Shown in pieces: positions 47,891 through 60,000 of a stretch of DNA of 64,000 nt. A model generated the notes under the pieces. That model made no database searches. It was not told where the DNA came from and worked only from the letters and a program-made list of their open reading frames with translations. Both the position numbers and the translations under genes were made by a program. Location of the stretch: positions 55,819,924 to 55,883,923 of the forward strand of contig NC_068570.1 of assembly GCF_025698545.1 (NCBI RefSeq), read 5' to 3'. The stretch is from Gossypium raimondii. Lineage: Eukaryota; Streptophyta; Magnoliopsida; Malvales; Malvaceae. Within the stretch, counting starts at the first letter, position 1. Every line of letters starts with the position of its first letter.

Positions 47891-49922
47891 TAAAATAATT
47901 ATCAAAATTATGTGTTAATAACATGGAAAAAATTGCACAAAAATTACTATTTTTTTAAAAAAATTGATTGCACAAAAATAAAAATATTAACTTATGAAAA
48001 AAATAATTAAAATTTGCAAAAGAAGAAAAGATGTTTGTTTATAATTTTATAAAATTAATTATTTTAAGTAATTTAATTAAAATTAAATTAAGTTAGAGGA
48101 AATATTATATTAAGATGAGTGATAATAATATTTTATTATCTTTAAAATTTTATGACGTGTCACTATTTTATTAATGCCTAAAACTATACTTTTATATCAT
48201 CTTAAGATAATTTATTCTCATAAACTATTGACAATACCTAAGCTTACTTAACCAGAAGAAGTGACCAAGTATAACTCTAAAATTTAAAAAATATCTTTAA
48301 AAGGATGGAAAGAATCTTAAAAGAAAGAAAAAGAGCTCCGCTTTCAAACTTTTATAATAAAAAAAAAACTCTAGAAAGATAATTTTTTTAAAAAAAAAGT
48401 AAATAAATATCGAAATTTCTTATACGAAAGCAGAATTTACAGAGAAAGAGGAAAGAAAAGCGAGAGAGAAAGAAGAGAAACTCATATTTGACTTCAGTAG
48501 TTACTTGGTTTTTCATAGCTTTTTCACCGATTGGTTTAAAAGGACCAATCGGAGAAGGTAGTTACAATAGACTACCAAACCATTACTAATGATATGCACA
48601 ATATCACTTAAGCCTTTACACCCAATAAAACTCACGTCCCATTATATTCATCCCAAAATTCACCCTTTCTTTTACTAACCAAAACTCACTGTTTCACTGA
48701 GTTGTCCATTCTCGGCTCAAAAAATGGATATATAATTTTACTCAAGCCTAACCCGAATAAAAATACTAAAACTGGAATTCGGCCCAATTCACCTGCATTT
48801 AAAAATATAATACATCAAATGAATTAAAAACATTAAAATAAATATTTCCTAACAAATAGAAAAAAAAAGAATACTTAAATAAAACTAAAAAAATACAACT
48901 TAACAAATAAATACATCTAAAATAATAGTAAATTTAATAATAAAATAAGAGTTATATAATATATAAATAATAACAGTAAAATAGTAACAATATAATAGTG
49001 AAATTGTAACAAAACAATAAAAAAGGTAAAAAGTAGCAGCACTTTTTCTTTTTTCTACAAATTCGGGTAAGACTGGGCTCGGACTAAAAAATTTATTCAA
49101 TGCCTGACCCATTAGAAAATAGACTTTATTTCTTTTATCTAAATCTATTTTTTAAATTTATATTTTTATTCAAATAGTAATAAACTTGGTCCTGCAGCAA
49201 TTTCTTGATAATCCAAATGATTGGATTAAGCTAATTAATTAAACATGGTATCCACGCACGACAAAAGACATACATACACAAATCAAACCGATCATTCTTG
49301 TTGTGTCATGTCGTAGGCTTCAGCACAACACAACATAAATAGTGAAGTTCTCACTTCAATGTGGTCAACATTATGGTTGACTTTCAAAAATAAACATAAA
49401 ACAAGAAAAAATTTGTTTTGTATTATCAATTTTTAATAGTTTTATGTTATATTAGTTGTTTTATTTTAAATTTCAGAATTTTAATTTAGATTTGATTTCT
49501 TTTCGAATGAAAATATTGATGTGACATAAAATTATTGAAAAAGTAATATAAATAACATGACGTCCACTGTTTCATATAATATTTTCCTTTATCGATGTGT
49601 ATTATTTTGTGTTCTTAGTTGGAATTGTTGTTTATAATAAAATTCATAACTTTTCAAGTTTATTTCTGAATTTAAAAAAAATACTTTTATTGTTCATAAA
49701 ACATTTAATTTAAACACCAATAAAATTAAATACAACTTTAAATTTCTTAATAAATAAACAAACACCAACGAAAAGTGTGAACATTCAAACAACAATTTCT
49801 TTTCAAATACTTTTCACCAAATATAATGAAAGATACAAAATTATTTTTAATTATCTTTTACTCCATAATATTTACTTTTAAGGCATTGAATGGGTTGAAA
49901 TTACTATAACCTGTGCTGTTAT
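47891..49922. other. AT-rich stretch with a probable hAT-related fragment
   Basis: No gene. 48710-49130 holds GGCTCAAAAAATGG-, GGCCCAATTC- and GGGTAAGACTGGGCTC-type words like those near the ends of the hAT elements at 6770 and 49923, in reverse orientation, but no target duplication was found. The rest is AT-rich. Confidence 0.4.
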
Positions 49923-50489
49923 TAGACTTGTTCATGGTTAGGTCACCCGATCTGTGGTCTGAAAATTTTCCCGAAAAGTATAAGAGTTTAGATAAAAATA
50001 TAGGCTTAAAAATGAGTTTGGACAAAAATATAAAACTCGTTTTCTAAACAGGATGTGCCTCGGGTAAGTTTTTTTTGGCTCAAGTCTAGCTCAATTTTTA
50101 CTGTTTTGCCACTATTTTTTATTGTTTTGCTATCATTTCGCTATTATATTGTTAATCTTTTATTGTTATTATTTAGATATTGTATAACTCTTATTTTATT
50201 ATTTATTTTTTTATTATTTTAGAGGTATTTGTTTGCTAAGTTACATTTATCTCAGTGTTCTTTAAGTTTTTTTTATTTGGAAATATGTATTTTAATATTT
50301 TTAGTATATTTGATGTATTATATTTTTATATAAAAATTTTAACATAGGCAGGGCGGGCTGGATAGGTTTTAATATTTTTATTTGAGCCAAGTTTTGGTAA
50401 AATTTTAGACTCATTTTTCAGGTTGAGTAGAGCCTAAGACTAAAAAATGGATCTAAAATTTTTACTTGACCCGACCCATGACAACTCCA
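49923..50489. mobile_element. hAT-type element related to 6770-7345
   Basis: Starts TAGACTTGTTCATGG and ends CCCATGACAACTCCA, with an interior order of words (GTTTTGCCACTATT, AGGTATTTG, TTTTAGTATATTTGATGTAT) like that of 6770-7345. The flanking 8-mers agree at only some positions, so the target duplication is not convincing. Confidence 0.65.
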
Positions 50490-50942
50490 GTCATAATTCA
50501 ATTGTAAAATTATTAAACCTTTATATTATTTTATAAAAGAATAAATATTATTTTTGAAAAATTTATATTTTTTTTTATAAATTTAAAAAACTTGGAACTA
50601 ATAATAAAAATAATAATATTTGAAACACAAAATTTATAATTTCAACTAAAATTAAATTTATTACCTAATTTTTTCATGTTTATTAATGAATTAAGATTTT
50701 AAAACAGCCAAGGTGTTGTTATCCAGAAAATCATGAAGTTATTACTAGCAGCTGCAGAAATATAAACAGGGTTACCGCCTTGAATCAACGTTTTCTTTTT
50801 ATCAAATATTTGAACCAAGGATTGGAATTTCCATTCTCAAGCTCATTGTAAGTAATCAAAAACTCCTTTTAACTTTGATTCTTTCTTTGGGTTTCTTTTA
50901 AAAGCTAATTCTCAGTCAATTGAACTTGGAAACTGGATTTCC

Positions 50943-51363
50943 AATTACTGCTTGAAAATTTGATCATATGTTGACTTCCCACGGTTCGGTTTTTGCAATT
51001 CGACTTGTCTTTGACTTGGGTTGGTTTATTATTTGGCTATTAATCATTATTAAGGGATATTGATTGAAGAACTGATAGTGAGAGTGTCCTTTTGAACCCT
51101 TGTTTATTGCAGCTTGGGAATGAATAGTTGATAAAAATGGAAAGGTAATTTTGAATTTCGAATTACTGCTTGAAAATTTGATCAAAATTTGACTTTCCCA
51201 GATTTTGATTTTGCAAATGGACATGTGGACTTGTGTTGGTTAATTATTTTTGGAATTTTAGATTAGTAATAATGATGTTGAGAATTGAGATTGTCCTTTT
51301 GACACCTAGTTGTATTGCTGTTTATGTTTCTGCAGTTTGGCAATGAATATTTGATAAAATGGC
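50943..51363 (+). repeat. Tandem duplication of leader and start-codon region, two copies ~218 bp apart
   Basis: 50943-51141 and 51161-51363 align from AATTACTGCTTGAAAATTTG through a GTCCTTTTGA word and a CAG acceptor to GAATA(T/G)TTGATAAAAATGG or GATAAAATGG. The second copy ends on the true start codon of the 51359 gene; in the first, the matching ATG (51137) opens a three-codon frame ending TAA. The copy-1 end AAAG/GTAATT could serve as donor and TTTCTGCAG (to 51335) as acceptor of a 5'-UTR intron. Confidence 0.75.
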
Positions 51364-54300
51364 AAGACAAACTAATACCCTTTTTCTTGAACAATGGTTG
51401 AGGACTAATATTGGTGGTATTAGCTACTCTGTTTCTGGACATTCTTCGCTGTCGACTTCTTCTTCGTCTGCTCGTGCCATAATTCAAGCTTGGTCTGAGA
51501 TTCGGGATTCGCTTCAGAACCAAACATTTAATCCCCTCATCCTCCAATCATTGAAAACCCTCCTTAACTCACAAGCTTCTCTCCATGTTGCTGATCCTCA
51601 AGCCAAACTTCTTTTATCTGTACTCTCATCCCGAAGTTACGATCTTCCTTCCGAATCATATCCTATCTTGCTCAGGCTTCTTTATATTTGGGTGAGGAAG
51701 TCTTTCAGGCCATCCACTGTGCTTATTGATTCAGCTGTTGATGTCCTTTCTCATGTATTTGCTACTGAATTTGGTTTGAAGAAAAGTCCTTCCTTTCTTG
51801 CTGAAGGTATTCTTATTTTAGGGGCCATTTCATTTGTGCCTTCTGTGTCTGAAAGCTCGAAAATAGCATGCTCGGAGTTGCTTTGTAGGCTGTTGGAAGA
51901 AGATTATGAATTGGTTAGACTAGGAGAAGAAATTATCCCGGATGTGCTGGCTGGGATTGGATATGCATTGTCTTCTTCTGTGGATGTTCATTTTGTTAGA
52001 GTTTGGGATTCTTTGTTGGGAATGTGGGGAAAGGAAGATGGGCCTCGTAGTACAGTTCCTACTGCTCTAATGATCTTGCATTTGGTTGAATGGGTTGTTT
52101 CTGGTTGCATAAAATCACGTTCTCTTAAGAAAATTGAAGCTTTCTCACAGCAGATATTAGGGACTTCGAAGGCGAGCTATGTTCCATTTGCTCTTGTTAT
52201 GGTTGCAGCAGGAGTTTTGAGAGCTAGTAGACAAGCAGCCAATGGCCAAGGGTTAGAGTTTGTTTCCAGACTACGGATTTCTGCAGAGAATCAAATAGCC
52301 TTTGTAGCACAACAGTTGGTTTCTGAAACTAAAGGCTTTATAAACTCAGATAATGATCCTGCGAACAGTCTTCTTCGACAATGTTTATCATTAGCCTTGG
52401 CTAGAAGTGGTGCAGTCTCTTTCACTGCCCCTGTGCTTCTGTGCCTTGCATCAGCATTGTTAAGGGAAATCTTTCCCTTAAGCCACTTATATATGCAGAT
52501 TCTTCAGTTTATCCATAGTAGTGGGTCTGAATTTGATACCAACGAGATTAAAAGACATCTGGACAGTACACTTTTTAAGGAAGCAGGTGTCATAACTGGT
52601 GTCTTCTGCAACCAGTATGTCTCAGCAGATGAGGAGAGCAAAAGTTTAGTGGAGAGTCTTATATGGGACTACTGTCGGGATGTCTACTCTGGTCACCGAC
52701 AGGTTGCTTTGTTGCTTCGCGAAAGAAACAATGAGCTACTAGTTGATTTGGAGAAAATTGCGGAATCTGCTTTTCTTATGGTTGTGGTTTTTGCTTTGGC
52801 TGTAACAAAGCAGAGACTAAATTCAAACTTCTCTCAAGAAATACAGAGGGAGAAATCAGTCCAGATATTAGTTTCCTTCTCTTGCTTAGAGTATTTCCGA
52901 CGTATGCGTTTGCCAGAATATATGGATACAATACGAAGAGTTGTTGCATGTGTTCAGGAAAACGAGTCTGCATGCATCTCTTTCGTGGAATCCATGCCCA
53001 CCTACGTTGACTTGACCACTTGGCAAGGTGATATTTTCTTCCCCCTCCTTTTGGCCATGGGAAGCTGATGTTTACATATTGTTTTCATTGAGTGCTAGGT
53101 TTAGATGCTCAAGTAATTTTGCAGCAGTTTAAAGATCTGGATGTCTTTCATGTTGTTGTTCCATAAATTGTTAGTTTTACATGGACTTGAATTTTGTCTT
53201 GTAGACTTTTCATCCAAGCAGAAAATGGGGTATGAATGGTCCAAAGATGAGGTACAAACTGCTCGTGTTTTATTTTATGTCCGGGTTATTCCAACTTGCA
53301 TTGAACGATTGCCGGCTCACGTGTTTAGGAGGGTGGTCACTCCAGCTATGTTCCTGTATCCTAAAATACATGGTTACTTTACTTGAAAAATTTACAATTC
53401 ATATTAAACTCTATAAACTTTGGTTGCTGATAACAATGGTTATTAGATACATGGGACATCCAAACGGAAAAGTAGCTCGAGCCTCACATTCAATGTTTGT
53501 AGCATTCATGTCTTCAGGAAAAGACTTCAAGGATGAACGAGTGTCACTGAAGGAGCAACTTGTTTTTTATTACATGCAAAGATCTTTAGAGGTACCTAAA
53601 ACTTATCGAAGCAGACAGTAGTAATACCCAAAACATGTTATCAAACTTGTGGGACTAAATTAATATTCTTCATTGTTATGAATATAGGGATACCCCGACA
53701 TTACTCCTTTTGAGGGCATGGCTTCAGGAGTTGCGGCCTTAGTTCGACATCTTCCTGCTGGTAGCCCAGCAACATTTTATTGCATTCACAGTCTTGTTAA
53801 TAAAGCTAATAACCTCCTCAGTGATGCGAATGCTTTAAAGGCCGATGACTGGAAAAACTGGCAAGGAGGGCCAGAGCCTTGTAAAAAAATCCTCGAGCTG
53901 CTTTCACATCTTATTTCTCTCGTCGATATACAGGTAAATACTATTTCATCTATATGGAGCATAAGAAGCAACTTTCACATTCACAGTTACAATCTATGTT
54001 GTCTGACTTATTTTTTTGAAGTTTTTTGTCCAACAGTCAATATCTGATAAATTCTCAGATATAGGTACAGAGAAAAAAACTTGAAAAAATAAAGCATATC
54101 CGTATTTGACATACACTCATATATCAGACAATCACACTGGAGTCTGAGCAACAAAGTACTAGATGGTATTAACATTTACTCATTTGTGTAGGTATTACCG
54201 ACTCTAATGAAGTCGCTAGCACAGTTAATTATCCAACTGCCAAAAACAGGCCAGACCATGGTTCTTAATGAGTTATACGCCCAGGTCGCTGAATCAGATG

Positions 54301-54452
54301 ATGTCACTCGGAAACCAACTTTAGTTTCATGGTTGCAGTCATTATCTTACCTTAGCTCTCAAGCTAAAATGGAGGTTTTTACCTCAAAAGAGAGGGAAGG
54401 CAAAGAAAACTCTGCTTCCTCGGGGACTGTAGAGCCCCAAGCACGTTTGTGA
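51359..54452 (+). CDS. Uncharacterised helical (ARM-like) plant protein, 823 aa
   Basis: Five exons in good phase: 51359-53027, 53205-53355, 53447-53591, 53688-53933, 54192-54452. The protein is nearly all predicted helix with Leu-rich stretches (for example FALVMVAAGVLRASR and TAPVLLCLASALLREIF), lacks a signal peptide or recognised catalytic motif, and ends in ARL. It resembles a single-copy plant family of unknown function (Arabidopsis At1g73970-like, from memory; no search done), probably an ARM/HEAT-type scaffold. The first exon carries two thirds of the protein. The start ATG lies at the end of a tandemly duplicated leader, and a partial copy of the last exon lies just downstream. The function cannot be stated. 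Confidence 0.85.
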
Positions 54453-54519
54453 GACATTCTGATGCTGTTCTTCCAACTAATGACACGGCTAATTCTTTGA
54501 TAGACGGCCAGAACATGTG

Positions 54520-54590
54520 CAGGGTTGCCGAAACCGATAAGCTCACATGCAAACCAACTCTGGTTTCATGGAGTCATCGTCTTACTTTTG
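54520..54590 (+). repeat. Partial duplicate of the last exon of the 51359 gene
   Basis: Translation of about 54520-54590 gives VAETDKLTCKPTLVSW, matching VAESDDVTRKPTLVSW from the last coding exon (54289-54336). It lies after the stop at 54452, so it is 3' UTR or intergenic. It points to an old tandem duplication of the exon, the second copy now decaying. Confidence 0.7.
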
Positions 54591-54599
54591 TAATGAAAG

Positions 54600-55879
54600 G
54601 TAGAAGTGGAGATCTGAACTGCAAATGGAGAAGAAATTAAAACAATGCTATATTGATCAATTCTTTAATTTTCTGGTAGGTGCCATTGTCCCACGGATAT
54701 CTGAAAATAGATACGAAGATATGATCCTTCAAGGACTTCTCAAATATTTGAATAGGTACGAAGATATGATATCAGAGACATCCATATCTTACACTAATAG
54801 TCTAGTCCTAGTAACTTAGAATAAATGTTTTTTGTTCCTTGTTTGCATCATGATGTTAGCCAAGACTGGTATGGACTGACTATGGAGTACATGGCTTTGA
54901 AATGGAATACATATACTGATATTAGCACTTTCGTTCCAGAGTGCGCATTTTGTAATTAAGAATCTGAGCTTGAAGGGTCAAGGATTTTTGTTTTTATTGT
55001 TTAATGAAATCATAAAATTTTGGAAATAATTAAAATCAACCTGTGTCTTTGGTCTCTTAGACAATAAAAATTGATGTATTTTTTGTAGTTTCAATATTGA
55101 GAGTTTTGACATTTACTTAGACTAATTCAAAATGGATATATTTATAATTTTGTTCTTTTCGTTTATTGATAACAACTCTATTTAGTAATTAGATGATTTC
55201 ATATTCGTTGTGAATGTACGAACTTCTTTTATTTTTATAACATAACTACAAAAGCATAACTTTCAAACCTTGATATTTTATAAATTTAGTTTGATGGAAT
55301 TCTTAGAAGAGTACAATCATCACATATTTGGTGAACATTCTTGTCATTAACAGTGTTACTAAAGGTTCAATCAAATTCTTGGGAATGGTTGAAGGTAAAG
55401 TTTTAGAAGAGTCAATTCTCCTTAAGAAAAGGAACATAGTTTTCGTATTTTTACAAGTGATTCTACTGTCAAAATTTTAAATTATTAAAATTGTCTATAG
55501 TAATACTTTATCCTTAACACCTTTAACTCATAATTGCTCAGTTCAGTAGACCCTGATTTAGAAGAAGACAAATCTTTAACATCATCAATTAAAACGGTGG
55601 ATAATTGCTTGTAAAAGTCTTTAAAAGAAAAGGATAAATAATGAAAATTCCTAATATATTTACAAAAGTCTTAAAAAAAAATGAAGATTCTCAGAAAATA
55701 TATTCCAAAACAAAATGAATAGTGGGACTTTTGCAAAGTTTCTTAAATGATTGTATGCAAGAGCATCTAAAATTGCAATAATGTAGGTAATATTACCCTC
55801 AAGTCGACATGTGTGATTTGTATTTTGTGCGAAATAATAATAGGATATCCTTTACGTTAGTGGGGGAGGAGGGGATAAG
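54600..55879. other. Non-genic stretch downstream of the 823-aa gene
   Basis: Contains part of its 3' UTR, then AT-rich DNA with no supported gene. A short repeat of AGGTACGAAGATATGAT / AGATACGAAGATATGAT occurs at about 54711 and 54755. Confidence 0.45.
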
Positions 55880-56290
55880 ATGGGAGCTATCGGAAGGGGA
55901 ATGAATAAAGTTGAATATTGATGCAATTATGAGAGTTGGCTCGTTTGTTACCGTGGTGGGGGGAGTGGTTAGGGACAATAGGGGATGTTGGTTTTGGGGT
56001 TCTCCCGTAAGTTAGGAAAGTGTTAACAGTTGAGTTGGGGGGGGGGATTTTGAGGGAATTAAATTATCATGGGACAAGTAAGTTAAAAAGATTATCTTAG
56101 AGATGGACTGTATAGAGGTAACTAACTTGTTAAATAGTCAGACTTGAGATCAAAACATGTCAAGGAGAAAGTGAGGGATTTATTGGAGCGGCTTGAGAAA
56201 TTTCTTTTGATACATATATCAAGATAGAAGAACAAAGTTGCGAATGATATGACCAAACTTGTTATGAGAATAAATATGAAATAAAGTCTT
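55880..56290 (+). pseudogene. RNase H-like fragment of a non-LTR retroelement (LINE)
   Basis: The plus frame near 55908-56000 encodes LNIDAIMRVGSFVTVVGGVV followed by RDNRGCWFWG, resembling the RNase H domain that ends plant LINE polyproteins (I-D-G/A, GGVVRD, W). Further on, near 56190-56270, a stretch resembling its final helix (SRxKNKVANDMTKL) appears. Stops and a G-run (56036-56046) break the frame. No reverse transcriptase is near. Confidence 0.6.
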
Positions 56291-57016
56291 TAACGAACCT
56301 TGCTGAACAATGCATGGCATTGTCATGACTGAGGCTCCCAATCCAATGACAAAATAAAGACGAACAAGTTACTATTTTACTTTGAATTTTTCCTTTTGAA
56401 GAAAAAAAAAAAGGGATATCCTTTGTATCTATATGGTTTTATACCACATTTATTACTTAAGCTTAGGTCAGTACGATAATCCGTTTTACTATTAAAAAAA
56501 CACTATATTTACATCTTAAATAATTTAAGATTATACAGCAGAATTATTACAAGAAATAGGAAAATTTGATGTTGCTTTATTAAATAAAAATAAGCATACT
56601 TTGGACAAGTTAACATTAATGAATTTCTTTTGATCCAATGACGTTAGTAAAAGACTAATTGATATAACTCATGAGAAAGATAAATTGCAATGTTAAAGCT
56701 GGCATTTCCAAATATAAAGAAAATCAAAACTTTCTTTTTCAAAATGTGGTCAGTTGAGAGTTTTAAGAGCATGTTATCTTGACTCACAGTATGTGAGGAA
56801 TGCTGATATGTATCGAACTTGGATATGCTTGAGGATCATAACCCCATATGTCCGAATACATGTTGAACATGTGTACCTAAGGGAATATGAAGAGAGTCCA
56901 GGTGATGGAGGTTTAAGAAACTATCTGCAAACCACCATTTCCTACTTGACTTTGACCCTTCCCACTTGTCCTTTTCTTCCCTTTCAAATTCTTTACTGAT
57001 GCAGAGCAGTCGAGAA
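56291..57016. other. Non-genic stretch and 3' side of the carrier gene
   Basis: Holds the likely 3' UTR of the minus-strand carrier gene close to 57016. Short open frames at 56754-56999 (plus) and 56836-57114 (minus) have no family resemblance. Rest AT-rich. Confidence 0.4.
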
Positions 57017-60000
57017 TCAATTACTGGAAACAAGATGAGTAATGGAGAAGTAATAACTTCCCACAATTGCAAATGATGCAATTCCACTACGAGCCATCCG
57101 TAACCAAATGCCACGAAATAAGATATTTCTATCTGCAGGGTGGATGCCGGTGAGTTTCTCGAATCTTTTCCCTGGTGTTTTCCACTTGAGAAGCTTTCTC
57201 TCCATTGAAACGAACTGCATGGAAAAAGTGGATATATGAAGGCAATCTGACATATGAGCTAGTCAAATCAAAATACCATGAATATAGCATTGATTGTAAC
57301 TATGGTATTCTGACTCTTCATTTTTCTTGAAACTCTCGTGTTTGAGATATGGTTATAGGGATATGACCTCCAATAATCTCCCAACTACATGGAAAAACTC
57401 AAAAAATCTGACCAATCTATCTTGGACACATACCCGCTCATATCCGAGTCTGGGTAAACATAGTATTTTAACATAGTGTCTCACTTCATACTTGCTTTTT
57501 TTCTTAAAATTTTTTTTCTTGAGTTACATGAAGACTAAACAATCACAATATAATGAGTTCTGAGTAGAATATAGGGTACATACAAGGGAATTAAAAGAAG
57601 AAATAAACCGTAAAGGGTAAATTGACAAAGATGAAAATAGGAACACCTTGCACGCTAACTGATTATATGGAAAGCTGACAGCAAAGGTTAAATTGGATGA
57701 ACAAAGCCAACATGCTAAAGCAGTCATCAGACGTGAAATGATGCCAAGTAAAAGAAATACCTTGGGCAACACTATGCATTGTGATCGACTTTTGGCAGTG
57801 TCAAAACCATGAGATGCTGCAGCAGCAACTGACCCTGAAAATCCTGCTGCAAGACTAACAGCTAAAGGGGAGAGTGGACAGATTTCTTCATCATACCTGA
57901 GGGAGAACAACAAAAGGATTTTGAACTTCAGCCACATAAATCACCATCAAAATCCTACTTAAAAGTTCAGGCAATGCTGAAACTAATAGCTGATGATTAG
58001 ACATAAATCCATATAATGATATTCCATCTAAATTCTTGATATCATGTTCATTTTATAAAACCACAGCATAGTGGAACGGTCAAACAACCAGCAAACCTTG
58101 TGAGACTACAAACATGAAAAACCATGTCACAAGAACCTCTGATTACAGAAATTCCATATGATTGATATTTCATATCTTGATTTCATGTTAGTCTTTTATA
58201 CAACCACAACAAAGCACAATGGACCAACAACCGGTATACAACCACAACCAAGCACAAAGGACCAACAACCAGCAAATGTTGTGAGACTACAAACAAGGAA
58301 AAGCATGTCATAAGAACTTATGATTATATACATTATCATACAAACCTAAGATAATCTTCAAACTTAACCATAAATTACATGGAAATTATAGGACTAGCTC
58401 TCACTAAAAGGTTACAAAAAGCTAAGCACCCAGATGAGCTTTAACTTTAAGTTTAAATGATCTTTATTTTAAAGGAACAAAAATATTATATTTCTGGTTC
58501 GCAATAAAATCTGATTCAGATTCTGTCTAATTTAAAAATCATGATCTTAGACCCAAGAAGTATGCTTTTATCACATGGTCACCTTTCTATCACAAAGGCC
58601 AACAAAAATTCTCCAAAAAGAAAAGCATAGGTAAAAGGGGATATCCAATATATTGGCAAATAAAATGCGACAAGCAGTATAAGAAAAAGAATCGAAGTCT
58701 TGACTTTATTTAAGCATATGCAGATAGAGACAAAGTTATAGATACATTAACAATAGCATGGATTCAAGGGAACACTCCAATTGTTAGAACTTGGTCCTTC
58801 CAAAGAGAGAGTTAACAGGTTTAAACCTTAGGGAGAAGGGGTGAGATTGAAGGGATCAGAAAGGACTACCTTCATGGGATAGCATCAAGAACCAATGGTA
58901 TACTATAAATGCAAAAAGGCATATAAACTAAACCACAACTGGAACAAGTAAAGGCAAGGAAACCTAAGACATTTTCCGAAGTTTTTTCCTTCTTTAAGTC
59001 TGTTGACAAAACAGACACACATGATAGAGAAACAAAGGTTTGTTCTTCATAAACCTATGAAGATAACGAATACTAAGAGAAGTTTGATAAATACACGCAA
59101 AATCCCTGAACCTCAATCATGAGTTTGACAAGCTTGATGAACTTTAGTATCTAAAGTTGCCTAGAAGGAACATCAATAACAAGACTCATAGACAATGCTT
59201 AATAACTTCCCTCAAAGAACACCCCTGAGCATCAAAAAACATTTTCTTTTTGTTTTCAATTTTCTTTAATAATTTCTTTACCTTACAAGCACTGGATTTT
59301 TGCATTATCACATTAACACAGTAAAAGTACATTAAATCAAGGTTCGAAGTTCCCCATGAGACAACAGTAAACTTAAACCAAGAATTAGCTATATTCCATT
59401 CAGGATCCTTCTCTCTATTCTCCTTGACATTAAGTGTAAAACATAGTCGAAACCAATGTTGCTTTGACTCTTCATTTTGAGTGGAGTACCTACGTCCAAC
59501 ACATTTGGACATGGGTATGAGGATATAACCCTCCAAATACATGGAAAAACATTAAAAAAAAAATTTAACATATTCCTACTGGACACATCAATATCTGGAA
59601 CTCACACCCGATTCTAAGTAACATAGGTTAGAACGATGTTGCAGGTTTATAATAAACTAAATAAGAAGTTGCATGCATTTAATCAACCAAAGATACCCAA
59701 CAGGGAAACTCTATGCACCAAATAGCAAGGAAAAAGCTCAAAAAAGCACCTGGGTGGGGGATCCATCCCAGCTGCCTTCCAATTAAGCATAACTTGGTGC
59801 AAAAGTTCCCAAGTAGAGAAAAAAATGCCACCAAATACAGAGTCTCGAGCTACTCCTGAACGAAGGCCTCTCCATAATGCACCCCATCCTTCCAACGAAA
59901 TAATTTCAGATGGTCTCCGAACATCATAAACTGGTGGTGGCCTTCCAGACCCAGTCATCATCCAAGGGTACTCTTGTATGGCACTGACCATATTAGAGTG

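Noticed and set aside
59186..59586. Minus-strand open frames in intron 4 of the carrier gene
   Set aside because: They lie between two in-phase exons, with no family resemblance and low-complexity composition.
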